In this document: positions 44,338-54,641 of the stretch, in pieces
Layout: every line of letters starts with the position of its first letter
How positions within the stretch are numbered: the first letter of the stretch is position 1
Source: Rhodoferax sp. AJA081-3
Lineage (GTDB): Bacteria; Pseudomonadota; Gammaproteobacteria; Burkholderiales; Burkholderiaceae_C
Assembly (NCBI RefSeq): GCF_017798165.1
Contig: NZ_CP059068.1
Location: 186,001-250,000 of the forward strand
DNA length: 64,000 nucleotides
Direction of reading: 5' to 3'
Made by a program: the position numbers and the translations under genes
The notes under the pieces: model-generated
Told to the model about the DNA's origin: nothing
Databases searched by the model: none
What the model saw: the letters and a program-made list of their open reading frames with translations, nothing else

Positions 44338-45533
44338 ACGCAGAAAAAACTAGAGTAGTCGTTCTAGGCTCCACCGGATCCATTGGCGTCAACACGCTTG
44401 ATGTTGTTGATCGTCACCCCGAACGGTTTGAAGTGTTTGCGCTGACAGCTTCAACCAGTGTTGATGCAATGCTGGCCCAATGTGCGCGGCACAAGCCAGC
44501 ATTTGCGGTGATGGCCAGTGAGACACACGGCAAACAACTGCAAGACAGCTGCAAGGCCGAAGGTTTGTCCACCACAGTTTTGTGGGGCGATGAAGCCATC
44601 GAAATGGTGGCAAGGCATGAGTTGGCTGACACGGTCATGGCTGCCATTGTGGGTGCCGCCGGCCTAGCACCCTGCCTGGCTGCTGCCCAATCGGGCAAGC
44701 GCTTGCTGCTGGCCAACAAGGAAGCGCTGGTCGTTGGGGGGCAGCTCTTCATGGACACCGTTGCCTTGGGCGGTGCCCGGTTGTTACCCATTGACAGTGA
44801 ACACTCTGCAGTGTTCCAGTCCTTGCCGCAAGACCCCAAGGATTGGGCGGCACGTATCGACAAGATCATCTTGACCGCGTCCGGCGGCCCCTTTCGAACC
44901 CGCGATCCCATGACCTTGCACCAGGTCACGCCGGAAGAGGCTTGTGCCCATCCCAATTGGGTCATGGGCCGCAAGATTTCCGTCGACTCTGCGACCATGA
45001 TGAACAAGGCCTTGGAGGTCATTGAGGCCAAGTTCCTCTTTGGTGTGGCGCCGGAGCAGATCCAGGTCATCATCCATCCACAAAGCGTAATCCACTCCAT
45101 GGTGCAGTACGTGGACAACTCGGTTGTTGCACAGCTGGGCACACCGGATATGCGGGGCCCTATCGCGTATGGATTGTCTTGGCCTGAGCGTGTTACATCG
45201 GGAGCAACCGCGCTGGATTTTTCCACGATGGCCGGGCTCAGCTTTGAGACCTTCGATTCCGAAGACCACAAAAAGCGTTACCCGGGCCTTGATCTGGCAT
45301 GGCAGGTTTTGAGAGCACCTGCAGGCTCAACAGCCGTTTTGAACGCCGCCAATGAGGTCGCCGTTGCGGCCTTTCTCACGCGCAGGATTCGGTTTGACCA
45401 CATTCACCAGATCAACACCGAGACCTTGAACGTGATCACTCCCGAGACGCCTGCATCATTGCAAGACCTGTTGGCCTTGGATCAGTTGTCAAGGCGTGCC
45501 GCAGAAACTGCCATCTCGCGTTTGTCGGCTTGA
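44334..45533 (+). CDS. dxr: 1-deoxy-D-xylulose 5-phosphate reductoisomerase
   Basis: A 399-residue NADPH enzyme forming methylerythritol phosphate, the first committed step of the MEP isoprenoid path that feeds UppS. N-terminal Rossmann VVVLGSTGSIGVNTLDVV, LANKEALVVGG, PIDSEHSAVFQ, the metal/substrate region TASGGPFRTRD and MGRKISVDSATMMNKALEVIEA. ATG at 44334 overlaps the cdsA stop. Confidence 0.97.
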   Translation: MNAEKTRVVVLGSTGSIGVNTLDVVDRHPERFEVFALTASTSVDAMLAQCARHKPAFAVMASETHGKQLQDSCKAEGLSTTVLWGDEAIEMVARHELADTVMAAIVGAAGLAPCLAAAQSGKRLLLANKEALVVGGQLFMDTVALGGARLLPIDSEHSAVFQSLPQDPKDWAARIDKIILTASGGPFRTRDPMTLHQVTPEEACAHPNWVMGRKISVDSATMMNKALEVIEAKFLFGVAPEQIQVIIHPQSVIHSMVQYVDNSVVAQLGTPDMRGPIAYGLSWPERVTSGATALDFSTMAGLSFETFDSEDHKKRYPGLDLAWQVLRAPAGSTAVLNAANEVAVAAFLTRRIRFDHIHQINTETLNVITPETPASLQDLLALDQLSRRAAETAISRLSA

Positions 45534-45554
45534 TGGGATAGGTCTGCTCAGTCG

Positions 45555-46985
45555 ATGACGCTACTCGCCTTCCTCGTCGCCATAGTCATCCTGGTCGCCG
45601 TGCATGAGCTTGGCCATTTTTCGGTTGCACGTTGGTGTGGTGTCAAGGTTCTGCGGTTTTCCGTAGGTTTTGGCCCTCGGCTGTGGGGGTGGACATCGGC
45701 GACCACAGGTACGGAATTTGTCGTGGGCATGTTGCCATTGGGTGGTTATGTCCAGATGCTGGATGAGCGTGAAGGCCCCGTCGAGCCGAACGAACGTGCA
45801 CAGGCCTTTAATGCACAGCCGCTGCGCAACAAGGTTGCCATCGTGCTGGCAGGGCCTGTGGCCAATCTGATCCTGGCGGTTGCCTTGTACAGCTGGGTCA
45901 ACTGGACCGGTATCGAAATGGCCCAGGCTGTCGTGGCCAAGCCGCCGCAGGGTTCGGTGATGGCAACGGCTGGCTTTACCGGAGGTGAGCGTATTCTCCA
46001 GGCTGGTTTCGAAGGCGAGTCTCTGGAGGACGTGGTGTCTTTTGATGGCTTTCGCTGGTGGCTGGCGCGGGGCGCGATTGAGCAACGCAATGTGCAGGTG
46101 GAGTTTGTATCCACTCAGCGACAAACCCCGCAGGCTGCACTGTTGCAGCTCAAGGGTGTCGATGCCAGCAGCGCGGATGCCAAATTGTTCCAGCACATAG
46201 GTGCGTCGGCACCGTTCATGCAGGCACGCATCGGTATGGTGGCGCCCGGTGAAGCCGCACAGCAGGCCCAATTGCAATCGGGCGATCTGGTGTTGCGGGT
46301 GGACGCCGTCGACATTGTGGATGCTGCACAGTTGCACGCCATGATCCGCGCCTCTGGTCGCAATGGCGTGCCACCCGCACAACGCTGGCTCGTGGAGCGC
46401 AATGGTGTGCGTTTGACCGTGCTGGTAGAGCCCAGATCGGTGCAAGAAAAGCCTCCCGCCGTGAACCGCTTGAGAGCAATGTTCGCTGACTGGTTTGGTA
46501 CCCCTGCGGGGCCAGACACAGCGGTTCCCACGGTGGGCCGCATTGGGGCCGGAATTGCTGCGCCGCCAGAAGCAGCGGTTGTTCGTTATGGTTCGCTGGA
46601 CAGCGTGGCGCAGGCCGTCGCGCGAACCTGGGAAACCTCGGCTTTGTCGCTTCGCGTCTTGGGGCAAATCGTGACCTTGCGGGCATCACTCGACAATTTG
46701 AGTGGTCCTATCTCCATTGCCGACTATGCCGGCAAGTCAGCCGCCATGGGCCTCACACCGTTCCTGCTTTTTCTCGCTTTGATGAGTGTCAGTCTTGGGG
46801 TTCTGAACCTGCTGCCGCTCCCCATCCTCGACGGAGGGCACCTGATGTATTATCTTTGGGAGGCACTTTCCGGCAAGCCTGTGTCGCAACCGTGGACAGA
46901 ACGGCTGCAAAAGTTTGGGTTGGTGATCTTGCTGATGATGATGTCCGTTGCCATCGTTAACGATGTGACGCGTTTGCTGCGGTGA
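45555..46985 (+). CDS. rseP: RIP metalloprotease RseP (site-2 protease)
   Basis: A 476-residue inner-membrane zinc protease that cleaves anti-sigma factors such as RseA during envelope stress and removes remnant signal peptides. HELGH (His17, Glu18, His21) is in the first TM helix, two PDZ domains occupy the periplasmic middle, and the third metal ligand lies in LPILDGGHLMYY near the C terminus, followed by the last TM. Located directly before bamA as usual. Confidence 0.97.
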   Translation: MTLLAFLVAIVILVAVHELGHFSVARWCGVKVLRFSVGFGPRLWGWTSATTGTEFVVGMLPLGGYVQMLDEREGPVEPNERAQAFNAQPLRNKVAIVLAGPVANLILAVALYSWVNWTGIEMAQAVVAKPPQGSVMATAGFTGGERILQAGFEGESLEDVVSFDGFRWWLARGAIEQRNVQVEFVSTQRQTPQAALLQLKGVDASSADAKLFQHIGASAPFMQARIGMVAPGEAAQQAQLQSGDLVLRVDAVDIVDAAQLHAMIRASGRNGVPPAQRWLVERNGVRLTVLVEPRSVQEKPPAVNRLRAMFADWFGTPAGPDTAVPTVGRIGAGIAAPPEAAVVRYGSLDSVAQAVARTWETSALSLRVLGQIVTLRASLDNLSGPISIADYAGKSAAMGLTPFLLFLALMSVSLGVLNLLPLPILDGGHLMYYLWEALSGKPVSQPWTERLQKFGLVILLMMMSVAIVNDVTRLLR

Positions 46986-47031
46986 GCAACCGGGCCGACC
47001 TCAAATTTCCGGAATACTTAAATTGATAAAA

Positions 47032-49329
47032 ATGCAATTCAATCGTAATTTTTTACGCCGCGCTTCCGTGGCGGCGGTCTCGCTTCTCTTCCTGCAGAGC
47101 GGGTGGGCTGTTGAGCCATTCACCGTCAAGGACATCCGTGTTGAAGGCTTGCAAAGAGCCGAGGCGGGGACAATTTTTGCGTCCTTGCCCGTTCGGGTCG
47201 GTGATACCTACAGCGATGACAAGGCCGCGGCGTCCATTCGGGCGCTGTTCGGGCTCGGTTTGTTCAAAGATGTCCGTATCGATGTCAGTGACGGTGTGCT
47301 GATTGTTATTGTCGAAGAGCGTCCCACCATTGCCGAGATTGATTTTTCGGGCACCAAAGAGTTTGACAAAGATGTGCTGAAAAAAGCGCTGCTGCAGATC
47401 GGACTGGCCGATGGAAGGCCTTTTGACAAGGCACTGGTCGACAAGGCTGAGCAGGAGTTGAAGCGCCAGTACATCAACCGCAGCATGTATGCCTCGGAAG
47501 TGATTACCACGGTCACGCCAGTGGATCGCAACCGTGTGAATTTGAGTTTTGCGGTGCAGGAAGGTGAGCCTGCCAAGATCAGTGAAATCCGCATCGTGGG
47601 TAACAAGGCATTTTCCGAGTCAACCCTGCGTGGCCTGTTTGATCTGGACACCGGTGGCTGGTTGAGCTGGTACACCAAGTCGGACCGTTATGCGCGCGCC
47701 AAATTGAATGCCGATCTCGAGTCGCTGCGTTCTTATTACTTGGCACGGGGTTATCTTGAATTCAAGGTGGACTCCACCCAGGTAGCCATTTCTCCGAACA
47801 AACAAGACATCAGCCTCACGATCAATGTGACCGAGGGTGACCAGTTTGTGGTGTCCAAGGTTAATTTGGTGGGCAACTTCCTCGACAAGGATGCCGAATT
47901 CAAGTCGCTGGTCGCCATACAGGTCGGGCAACCGTACAACGCGGACCAAGTCGCCGTCACCAGCAAGGCGTTTACCGATTACTTTGGCAACTTTGGGTAT
48001 GCCTTTTCGCGGGTGGAACCGCGTACCGTGATTGACCGGGCCACCAATCGGGTGGAGGTGACCTTGCAGGTAGACCCGTCGCGCCGTGTCTACGTCCGCC
48101 GCATCAATGTAGCGGGCAATGACCGTACCCGTGACGAAGTGATTCGCCGTGAGTTCCGGCAACTGGAGGCATCCTGGTATGACGGTGAACGCATCAAGCA
48201 GTCCCGCAACCGGGTGGACCGTTTGGGTTACTTCAAGGAAGTCACCATGGACACCTCGGAAGTGCCAGGTTCCTTTGACCAGGTGGACTTGACCATTTCG
48301 GTGGTCGAGAAGCCAACGGGCAGCATCAGTCTGGGTGCGGGCATCTCCAGCGCAGACGGCGTTGGCCTGTCGTTTGGATTCAAGCAAGACAATGCCTTTG
48401 GCTCTGGTAACTCGCTCGGTGTTGAAGTGAACACCAGCAAGCAGAACCGCGTACTGGTGTTCAATACAACCAACCCCTATTTCACCGAAGACGGGGTGTC
48501 ACGCTCCATCGATATCTACAAGCGCGATTCCAAACCCTATCTCGATATTGACAGTTATAAGATCGAGACCACGGGTGGCAGCGTCCGTTTCGGTGTGCCG
48601 TTCAGTGAATACGACACCGTATTTTTTGGACTGGGTATAGACCAAACCACCATCGTGCCGGGCACTCTGCTGCCTGTGGTGTACCAGGACTTTGCCAACA
48701 AGTTTGGCTTCACCAGCAATGCTGTGCCACTCACCGTGGGTTGGGGGCGCGATTCGCGTGACAGCGCCCTGGTGCCAACCGTTGGCAAGGTGATCAAGAC
48801 CTCGGCCGAATGGAGTGTGGCGGGCGAGCTGAAATATGTCCGCGGAACCGCCGCCTACCAACAGTACTTACCGGTGACCAACAAGATCACCGCGGCACTG
48901 AACGCCGAACTGTCGGTAGGCTCTGCAACGGGTGATTCGTTTTACCCCATCTTCAAGAATTTCTATTCCGGCGGTCTGGGAACGGTGCGCGGCTTCGAGC
49001 AGGGTAGTTTGACAACCGAGTCACAACGTACATTGGGCCTAACCGCAACCGGTGGTACTAAAAAAATCAATTTCAACGCCGAATTGTTGTCTCCTCTGCC
49101 CGGTGGCGGTAAGGACCGTACGCTGCGGGTCTATGCCTTTGCGGACGCCGGTGGCATTTATGGGCCTGACGAAGGTCTGCAACTGCAAGACATGCGCTCG
49201 TCCTACGGGTTTGGTATCAGCTGGATATCCCCAGTTGGCCCCCTGCGCCTGGCCTATGCATGGCCCGTCAAGAAATTCGAAGGCGATAGAATTCAACAAC
49301 TGCAATTCCAGATCGGAAGCTCTTTCTAA
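47032..49329 (+). CDS. bamA: Outer membrane protein assembly factor BamA
   Basis: A 765-residue outer-membrane insertase core. Signal peptide with VAAVSLLFLQSGWA, five POTRA repeats (starting FTVKDIRVEGLQRAEAGTIF) and a C-terminal 16-strand barrel with the VRGFEQGSL motif and terminal QFQIGSSF. The ATG at 47032 is chosen; a TTG at 47023 would add three residues. It overlaps the skp start by one base. Confidence 0.96.
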   Translation: MQFNRNFLRRASVAAVSLLFLQSGWAVEPFTVKDIRVEGLQRAEAGTIFASLPVRVGDTYSDDKAAASIRALFGLGLFKDVRIDVSDGVLIVIVEERPTIAEIDFSGTKEFDKDVLKKALLQIGLADGRPFDKALVDKAEQELKRQYINRSMYASEVITTVTPVDRNRVNLSFAVQEGEPAKISEIRIVGNKAFSESTLRGLFDLDTGGWLSWYTKSDRYARAKLNADLESLRSYYLARGYLEFKVDSTQVAISPNKQDISLTINVTEGDQFVVSKVNLVGNFLDKDAEFKSLVAIQVGQPYNADQVAVTSKAFTDYFGNFGYAFSRVEPRTVIDRATNRVEVTLQVDPSRRVYVRRINVAGNDRTRDEVIRREFRQLEASWYDGERIKQSRNRVDRLGYFKEVTMDTSEVPGSFDQVDLTISVVEKPTGSISLGAGISSADGVGLSFGFKQDNAFGSGNSLGVEVNTSKQNRVLVFNTTNPYFTEDGVSRSIDIYKRDSKPYLDIDSYKIETTGGSVRFGVPFSEYDTVFFGLGIDQTTIVPGTLLPVVYQDFANKFGFTSNAVPLTVGWGRDSRDSALVPTVGKVIKTSAEWSVAGELKYVRGTAAYQQYLPVTNKITAALNAELSVGSATGDSFYPIFKNFYSGGLGTVRGFEQGSLTTESQRTLGLTATGGTKKINFNAELLSPLPGGGKDRTLRVYAFADAGGIYGPDEGLQLQDMRSSYGFGISWISPVGPLRLAYAWPVKKFEGDRIQQLQFQIGSSF

Positions 49330-49838
49330 TGAATACTTCAAAACTGCGTTGGTTGCTGTCAGCGCTGCTCGTGGTTGGCTCCATCGGTGTCAACGCCCAG
49401 GATTTCAAAGTGGGTGTTGTCAACATCCAGCGCATCACCAACGAATCCCTGCCCGCCAAGACGGCGCAGTCCAAACTGGAACAAGAGTTTGCCAAGCGCC
49501 AGAAAGAACTGGTTGAGTTGCAGGGCGCGTTCAAGGCCTTTGGTGAAAAGTTTGAACGCGACGCACCCACGCTGAGCGAAAGCCAACGCGCAGCGCGCCA
49601 AAAAGAGGGTGCAGAGCTCAGCCGCGATCTGCAGCGTCGCAACCGTGAGTACCAGGAAGACCTGAATGGCCGCCGCAACGAAGAGCTGCAACAGGTGCTG
49701 GACCGTGCCACCAAGGCTGTTAAACAGGTTGCCGATTCTGAGAAATACGACATCGTGATCCAGGAAGTGGTCTACGTGAACAGCAAACATGACATCACCG
49801 ACAAGGTCCTCAAAATCCTCAACGCAGGCTCCAAATAA
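49329..49838 (+). CDS. skp: OmpH/Skp-family periplasmic chaperone
   Basis: A 169-residue exported chaperone that holds unfolded outer-membrane proteins for BamA. Signal peptide (LLSALLVVGSIGVNA) then FKVGVVNIQRITNESLPAK, a long charged coiled-coil (about 45-130) and the C-terminal YDIVIQEVVYVNSKHDITDKVLKIL. The ATG at 49329 uses the last base of the bamA stop. Confidence 0.93.
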   Translation: MNTSKLRWLLSALLVVGSIGVNAQDFKVGVVNIQRITNESLPAKTAQSKLEQEFAKRQKELVELQGAFKAFGEKFERDAPTLSESQRAARQKEGAELSRDLQRRNREYQEDLNGRRNEELQQVLDRATKAVKQVADSEKYDIVIQEVVYVNSKHDITDKVLKILNAGSK

Positions 49839-49862
49839 AGCCCGGGCAACCGGGTTTGGGGT

Positions 49863-50837
49863 ATGAAGCTTGATCTGGCTTCCATCGTCGCCGCTCTGGG
49901 CGGCGAGTTGTTTGGAGACCCGTCCCTGGTGGTGACGGGCCTGGCGCCGCTGGAAACCGCGACACCCGAGCACCTGAGCTTTCTCAGCAATCCGCGCTAC
50001 CAGCAGCAACTGTTGGCTTCCCGGGCGGCATGTGTCATCGTGGCGCCGCAGATGCAAGAGGCGGCTATACCCCGCGGCGCCTGCATCGTTACCGACAACC
50101 CCTACCTGTACTTCGCCAAGCTGACCCAGCTGTGGAAACACGGGCCTGGGCCGCGCGCGCGGGCGACCATCCACCCCAGTGCGGTGGTGGATTCTGCAGC
50201 TGTGGTTCACCCCACAGCCTCCATTGGCGCCTTGTGCGTGGTGGAGCGGGGCGCACGCATCGGTGCCCATACAGTACTCAAATCCCGCGTGACGGTGAGT
50301 GAAGACTGTGTGATCGGGGACCGCTGCATCCTCCACTCCGGTGTGGTCATTGGTGCAGATGGATTTGGTTTTGCACCCAATGGCGAGGCCTGGGAAAAAA
50401 TCGAACAACTCGGTGCTGTGCGCATTGGCAATGACGTCGAAATCGGCGCCAACACCTGTATAGACCGCGGCGCCTTGCAAGACACCATCATTGAAGACGG
50501 CGTCAAGCTCGACAACCTGATCCAGATCGGCCACAACGTGCGTGTGGGTCGCAACACGGCCATGGCCGGCTGTGTGGGTGTTGCCGGCAGTGCCACCATT
50601 GGTGAACACTGCACGGTGGGCGGTGGCGCCATCATCCTGGGCCATTTGACCCTGGGCGCCAACGTCAATATTTCGGCCGCCACCCTGGTCACCAAATCGA
50701 TCCCGAAACCGGGCCACTACACCGGCATTTTCCCGCTGGATGACAACGCAACATGGGAGCGCAATGCCGCAGCCTTGAAGCAGTTACACAGCCTGCGCGA
50801 CCGTATTAAAACTTTGGAAAAAGAGACAAAAAAATGA
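49863..50837 (+). CDS. lpxD: UDP-3-O-acylglucosamine N-acyltransferase
   Basis: A 324-residue trimeric acyltransferase, third step of lipid A synthesis. N-terminal uridine-binding domain ([18 protein letters not shown]), a left-handed beta-helix of hexapeptide repeats (about 100-260) with the catalytic His in [11 protein letters not shown] and [11 protein letters not shown], and a short C-terminal helix. It overlaps fabZ by four bases. Confidence 0.96.
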   Translation: MKLDLASIVAALGGELFGDPSLVVTGLAPLETATPEHLSFLSNPRYQQQLLASRAACVIVAPQMQEAAIPRGACIVTDNPYLYFAKLTQLWKHGPGPRARATIHPSAVVDSAAVVHPTASIGALCVVERGARIGAHTVLKSRVTVSEDCVIGDRCILHSGVVIGADGFGFAPNGEAWEKIEQLGAVRIGNDVEIGANTCIDRGALQDTIIEDGVKLDNLIQIGHNVRVGRNTAMAGCVGVAGSATIGEHCTVGGGAIILGHLTLGANVNISAATLVTKSIPKPGHYTGIFPLDDNATWERNAAALKQLHSLRDRIKTLEKETKK

Positions 50838-51274
50838 TGGACATCCACCAAATTCTCAAGAAGCTCCCGCACCGCTACCCCTTTCTGCTGGTGGACCGCG
50901 TATTGGAGTTGGACAAGGGCAAAACCATCAAGGCCTTGAAGAACGTCACGATGAATGAGCCCTTTTTTGAAGGGCATTTCCCCCACCGTCCGGTGATGCC
51001 AGGGGTGTTGATGCTTGAAGCCCTGGCGCAAGCGGCGGCATTGCTGTCGTTTGATGCGCTGGGTGTCGAACCCGATGACAACATGATTTATTACTTTGCA
51101 GGCATTGATGGCGCACGCTTCAAGCGCCCGGTGGAGCCGGGAGACCAGCTGATACTGGAAGCAGAATTGTTGCGCATGAAAGCCGGCATCTTCAAGTTCA
51201 AGACCTGGGCCACGGTGGGCGGCGAGTTGGCGGTAGAGGCTGAACTTACCTGCGCGGTGCGCACCATTGCCTGA
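50834..51274 (+). CDS. fabZ: 3-hydroxyacyl-ACP dehydratase FabZ
   Basis: A 146-residue hot-dog-fold dehydratase for fatty acid elongation. Motifs [31 protein letters not shown] with the catalytic His and MLEALAQ with the Glu. Competes with the lipid A pathway for 3-hydroxyacyl-ACP, which explains its conserved place between lpxD and lpxA. Tandem ATGs at 50834 and 50837. Confidence 0.97.
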   Translation: MMDIHQILKKLPHRYPFLLVDRVLELDKGKTIKALKNVTMNEPFFEGHFPHRPVMPGVLMLEALAQAAALLSFDALGVEPDDNMIYYFAGIDGARFKRPVEPGDQLILEAELLRMKAGIFKFKTWATVGGELAVEAELTCAVRTIA

Positions 51275-51297
51275 ATGCAGCAGAAGGCGTACCGGTC

Positions 51298-52086
51298 ATG
51301 AGCCATATCCACCCCAGCGCCATTGTGGACCCGGCCGCCGAGCTGGACAGCACCGTCACAGTCGGGCCCTACACCGTCATCGGTCCGCACGTGCGCATCG
51401 GCGCGGGCACCACGGTGGGCCCGCACTGCGTCATCGAAGGCCACACCACGATTGGCTGCGACAACCGCATCTTTCAGTTCAACTCGCTGGGGGCCATTCC
51501 ACAGGACAAGAAGTACAACGGTGAACCCTGCGAGCTGCGCATCGGCGACCGCAACACCATCCGCGAGTTTTGCACCTTCAATATTGGTTCGCCCGGCGAC
51601 GCCTTTGTGACGCGCATCGGCAGTGACAACTGGATCATGGCCTACACACACATTGCGCACGATTGCCAGTTGGGCGACCACATCACGATGGCCAACAACG
51701 CCACACTGGCCGGCCATGTGCATGTGGGCGACTGGGCCACAGTCGGTGGCCTGACCGGTGTGTTGCAGCGTATGCGCATTGGCGCCCATGCCATGGTCGG
51801 TTTTGCCAGCCATGTGGGCAAGGATGTGCCTCCCTTCATGGTGGTGGACGGCAACCCGCTGGCGGTGCGTGCGGTCAACCTGGTCGGCCTGCGCCGGCGT
51901 GATTTTTCGGCCGAACGTATCACCGCCATCCGCGAGATGCACAAGTTCCTGTACCGCCAGGGCAAGACGTTGGACGAGGCGCGCACAGCCATCCAGGGCC
52001 TGGCGGCCACTATGCCTGAAGCCGCGGCGGACATCGCGTTGATGGACGGCTTTCTCGCCACCTCTGCCAGCGGCATCGCGCGCTGA
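51298..52086 (+). CDS. lpxA: UDP-N-acetylglucosamine O-acyltransferase
   Basis: A 262-residue trimeric enzyme for the first step of lipid A synthesis. Starts [20 protein letters not shown], hexapeptide repeats, [19 protein letters not shown], catalytic His in [13 protein letters not shown] and [19 protein letters not shown] before the C-terminal helical domain. Two bases separate it from lpxB. Confidence 0.97.
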   Translation: MSHIHPSAIVDPAAELDSTVTVGPYTVIGPHVRIGAGTTVGPHCVIEGHTTIGCDNRIFQFNSLGAIPQDKKYNGEPCELRIGDRNTIREFCTFNIGSPGDAFVTRIGSDNWIMAYTHIAHDCQLGDHITMANNATLAGHVHVGDWATVGGLTGVLQRMRIGAHAMVGFASHVGKDVPPFMVVDGNPLAVRAVNLVGLRRRDFSAERITAIREMHKFLYRQGKTLDEARTAIQGLAATMPEAAADIALMDGFLATSASGIAR

Positions 52087-52088
52087 CC

Positions 52089-53243
52089 ATGCCGCAGCCG
52101 CAAGTAGCCATGGTGGCCGGCGAGGCCTCCGGCGACTTGCTCGCCGGGCTGGTGCTCGATGGTTTGCGCGCGCGCTGGCCGGGTCTGCAGTCCAGCGGCA
52201 TCGGTGGCCCACAAATGGCCCAGCGCGGCTTTAAAGCCCACTGGCCCAGCGAACGCCTGGCCGTTCACGGGTACAGCATCGAAGTTTTCAAACGGGTGGC
52301 CGGCCTGCTGCGCATCCGCAAACAGCTGCGTGAACGCCTGCTACAGGAGCGCCCCGGCGTCTTCATTGGTGTGGACGCACCAGACTTCAATCTGGGTCTG
52401 GAGGCCGCACTGAAGGCCCAGGGCATTCCCACCGTGCACTTCGTCTGCCCGTCGATCTGGGCCTGGCGCGCTGACCGGGTCGAGAAGATCCGCCGTGCGG
52501 CCGACCATGTGTTGTGCATCTTCCCGTTCGAGCCGGAACTGCTGGCCCAGCATGGCATCGCCGCCACCTATGTGGGCCACCCGCTGGCCAATGTGATCCC
52601 GCTGCAGCCGGACCGCGCCGCTGCCCGTGCCAAGCTGGGCCTGGCGCCCGATGCGCGCGTGGTGGCCATACTGCCAGGCAGCCGCAAGTCCGAAGTGGAA
52701 TACCTGGCCCTTAGGTTCTTTCAGGCTGCGGCCCGCATGCAAAAAGCCTATCCTGCTATGCAATTTGTAGTGCCCGCGGTACCCACGCTGCGCGCGCGCA
52801 TAGAAGCACTAGCCGCAGAGGCTGGATTGGCGGGCCGCATCCAGATCGTGGCGGGCCAGTCACACACCGTGCTGGCCGCCTGCGATGCCACGCTGATCGC
52901 CAGTGGCACGGCCACGCTGGAGGCCGCGCTGTTCAAACGACCCATGGTCATTGCCTACAACATGCACTGGCTGTCCTGGAAGCTGATGCAACGCAAGCAA
53001 CTGCAGCCCTGGGTGGGCCTGCCCAATATCCTCTGTGGTGAGTTTGTGGTGCCCGAATTGTTGCAAGACCAGGCCACGCCCCAAGCCCTGAGTGATGCCA
53101 TGCTGCAATGGTTTGACGCCATGGACCGCGAGCCTGCGAAAATCACCGCTTTGCAAGACCGTTTTCTGGCGCTGCACCACACGCTCCAGCGCGACACCTC
53201 TACTTTGGCAACCGATGCGATCGAAAAAATTCTTGCACGCTGA
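52089..53243 (+). CDS. lpxB: Lipid A disaccharide synthase
   Basis: A 384-residue GT19 glycosyltransferase joining lipid X and UDP-diacylglucosamine. Motifs [72 protein letters not shown] and [20 protein letters not shown]. Its 3' end overlaps the presumed rnhB start by 29 bp. Confidence 0.96.
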   Translation: MPQPQVAMVAGEASGDLLAGLVLDGLRARWPGLQSSGIGGPQMAQRGFKAHWPSERLAVHGYSIEVFKRVAGLLRIRKQLRERLLQERPGVFIGVDAPDFNLGLEAALKAQGIPTVHFVCPSIWAWRADRVEKIRRAADHVLCIFPFEPELLAQHGIAATYVGHPLANVIPLQPDRAAARAKLGLAPDARVVAILPGSRKSEVEYLALRFFQAAARMQKAYPAMQFVVPAVPTLRARIEALAAEAGLAGRIQIVAGQSHTVLAACDATLIASGTATLEAALFKRPMVIAYNMHWLSWKLMQRKQLQPWVGLPNILCGEFVVPELLQDQATPQALSDAMLQWFDAMDREPAKITALQDRFLALHHTLQRDTSTLATDAIEKILAR

Positions 53244-53853
53244 GCAGGTCTCGCTCGCGTGGGACACCCCGGGCCTGATGGCCGGCGTGGACGAGGCTGG
53301 CCGCGGTCCACTGGCCGGGCCCGTGGTGGCCGCCGCTGTGATACTGGACGAGCGCAACCCCATTGAAGGCCTGGCCGATTCCAAGGTGTTGACTGCGCGC
53401 CGGCGCGAGCAGCTGTATGACGAGATCCGCGCCAAGGCGCTGTGCTGCTCCATCGCCCAAGCCAGCGTTGAAGAGATTGACCAGATCAACATCCTGCAGG
53501 CCACGATGCTGGCCATGCGCCGTGCGGTGGAAGGTCTGCGCCTCAAACCGGTGCTGGTGCTGGTGGATGGCAACCGCCTGCCGGTGCTGAGCATGCGGGC
53601 CGAGGCGATTGTGAAGGGCGACAGCAAGGTCGCTGCCATCTCGGCCGCGTCCATACTGGCCAAGGTGACGCGCGACCGCTGGTGTGCCGAGCTGGACGCC
53701 CAGTACCCCCAATACGGTTTTGCCGGTCACAAAGGATATGGCACGGCCGAACACCTGGCGGCCCTGCAAGCCCACGGTGCCTGCCCGGAGCACCGCAAGA
53801 GCTTCAGCCCCGTGACCCAGGTTCTGGCCGGCGCACAGGGGCGCGCGGCATGA
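53215..53853 (+). CDS. rnhB: Ribonuclease HII
   Basis: A 212-residue enzyme that removes ribonucleotides from RNA-DNA hybrids. Active-site motif [43 protein letters not shown] and [11 protein letters not shown]. Start ATG at 53215 (MRSKKFL) lies inside lpxB; no later ATG precedes the conserved core except within GLMAG. Ends with an ATGA overlap onto the methyltransferase gene. Confidence 0.93.
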   Translation: MRSKKFLHAEQVSLAWDTPGLMAGVDEAGRGPLAGPVVAAAVILDERNPIEGLADSKVLTARRREQLYDEIRAKALCCSIAQASVEEIDQINILQATMLAMRRAVEGLRLKPVLVLVDGNRLPVLSMRAEAIVKGDSKVAAISAASILAKVTRDRWCAELDAQYPQYGFAGHKGYGTAEHLAALQAHGACPEHRKSFSPVTQVLAGAQGRAA

Positions 53854-54620
53854 ATCAACCGGTTGCCATCACCTCGCGCGAGAATCCGCTGCTTAAAGAG
53901 CTGCGCAAGGTGGCGCAGGACAACACCGCCTACCGCAAGGCCGGGCGCTTTTGGGTGGAGGGGGACCACCTGTGCAGTGCAGCGCTGCAGCGTGGCCTGA
54001 AGCCTGCTGTGGCGGTATTCACTGAGGAGTTTTACCCTCTAGCCCCCGTGCAATATGCACAGAGTGCTATAAAAAGCATAGTGGTTCCGGCGCAACTGTT
54101 TCGGGAGCTCAGTGGCCTGGAGTCGCCCGCAGGGGTTGGTTTTGTATTGGACCTGCCGGCCGAGGCCGCCTTGCTGCCAAATGCAGCCACCGTCATCCTG
54201 GACCGTGTGCAAGACGCGGGCAACGTGGGCTCCATCCTGCGCAGCGCCGGGGCCTTTGGCTTCAGGCAAGTGGTGGCGCTCAAGGGCAGTGCCGCGCTGT
54301 GGTCACCCAAGGTTTTGCGGGCTGGCATGGGTGCCCACTTCGGCCTGCACCTGATCGAAGGTCTGGGTTTGGACGATTTGCAAGCCTTGCAGGTACCCAT
54401 CGTGGTGACCAGTTCGCACCAGGGTGAACTGATCCAGAACCTGCGCCTGCCCATTGCCACGGCCTGGGCCTTTGGCCACGAAGGGCAGGGCGTTAGCCCC
54501 GAGCTGATGGCCCGTGCCGCGGTGCATGTGCGCATAGGGCAACCCGGCGGCGAGGAATCGCTCAACGTGGCAGCCGCAGCCGCCATCTGCCTGCACGCCA
54601 GCAGTTTGGCGGCGGGTTAA
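53850..54620 (+). CDS. TrmH/SpoU-family RNA methyltransferase with in-frame repeat
   Basis: A 256-residue SPOUT methyltransferase probably acting on rRNA 2'-OH. N-terminal substrate-binding domain starts [16 protein letters not shown]; knot motifs [36 protein letters not shown] and [21 protein letters not shown] are intact. Residues 61-78 ([18 protein letters not shown] region) come from repeat copy 5 (54030-54082) in the N-terminal domain, read in frame. Start overlaps the rnhB stop as ATGA. Confidence 0.9.
   Translation: MNQPVAITSRENPLLKELRKVAQDNTAYRKAGRFWVEGDHLCSAALQRGLKPAVAVFTEEFYPLAPVQYAQSAIKSIVVPAQLFRELSGLESPAGVGFVLDLPAEAALLPNAATVILDRVQDAGNVGSILRSAGAFGFRQVVALKGSAALWSPKVLRAGMGAHFGLHLIEGLGLDDLQALQVPIVVTSSHQGELIQNLRLPIATAWAFGHEGQGVSPELMARAAVHVRIGQPGGEESLNVAAAAAICLHASSLAAG
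54030..54082 (-). repeat. Dispersed hairpin repeat, copy 5, inside a methyltransferase gene
   Basis: Minus-strand copy: ATAGC (54070-54066), 17 nt, CGGGGGCTAG (54048-54039), then AGGGTAAAAC. It is translated in frame within the RNA methyltransferase gene. Confidence 0.85.
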
Positions 54621-54641
54621 CCGATTCGCCCGGCCAAACTA

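Noticed and set aside
52740..52830. Possible seventh copy of the dispersed repeat inside lpxB (CTGCTATGCAATTTGTAG and GAAGCACTAGCC)
   Set aside because: The 17-nt spacing and the GGGGGCTAG core are absent, and the encoded residues ([22 protein letters not shown]) fit normal LpxB sequence.
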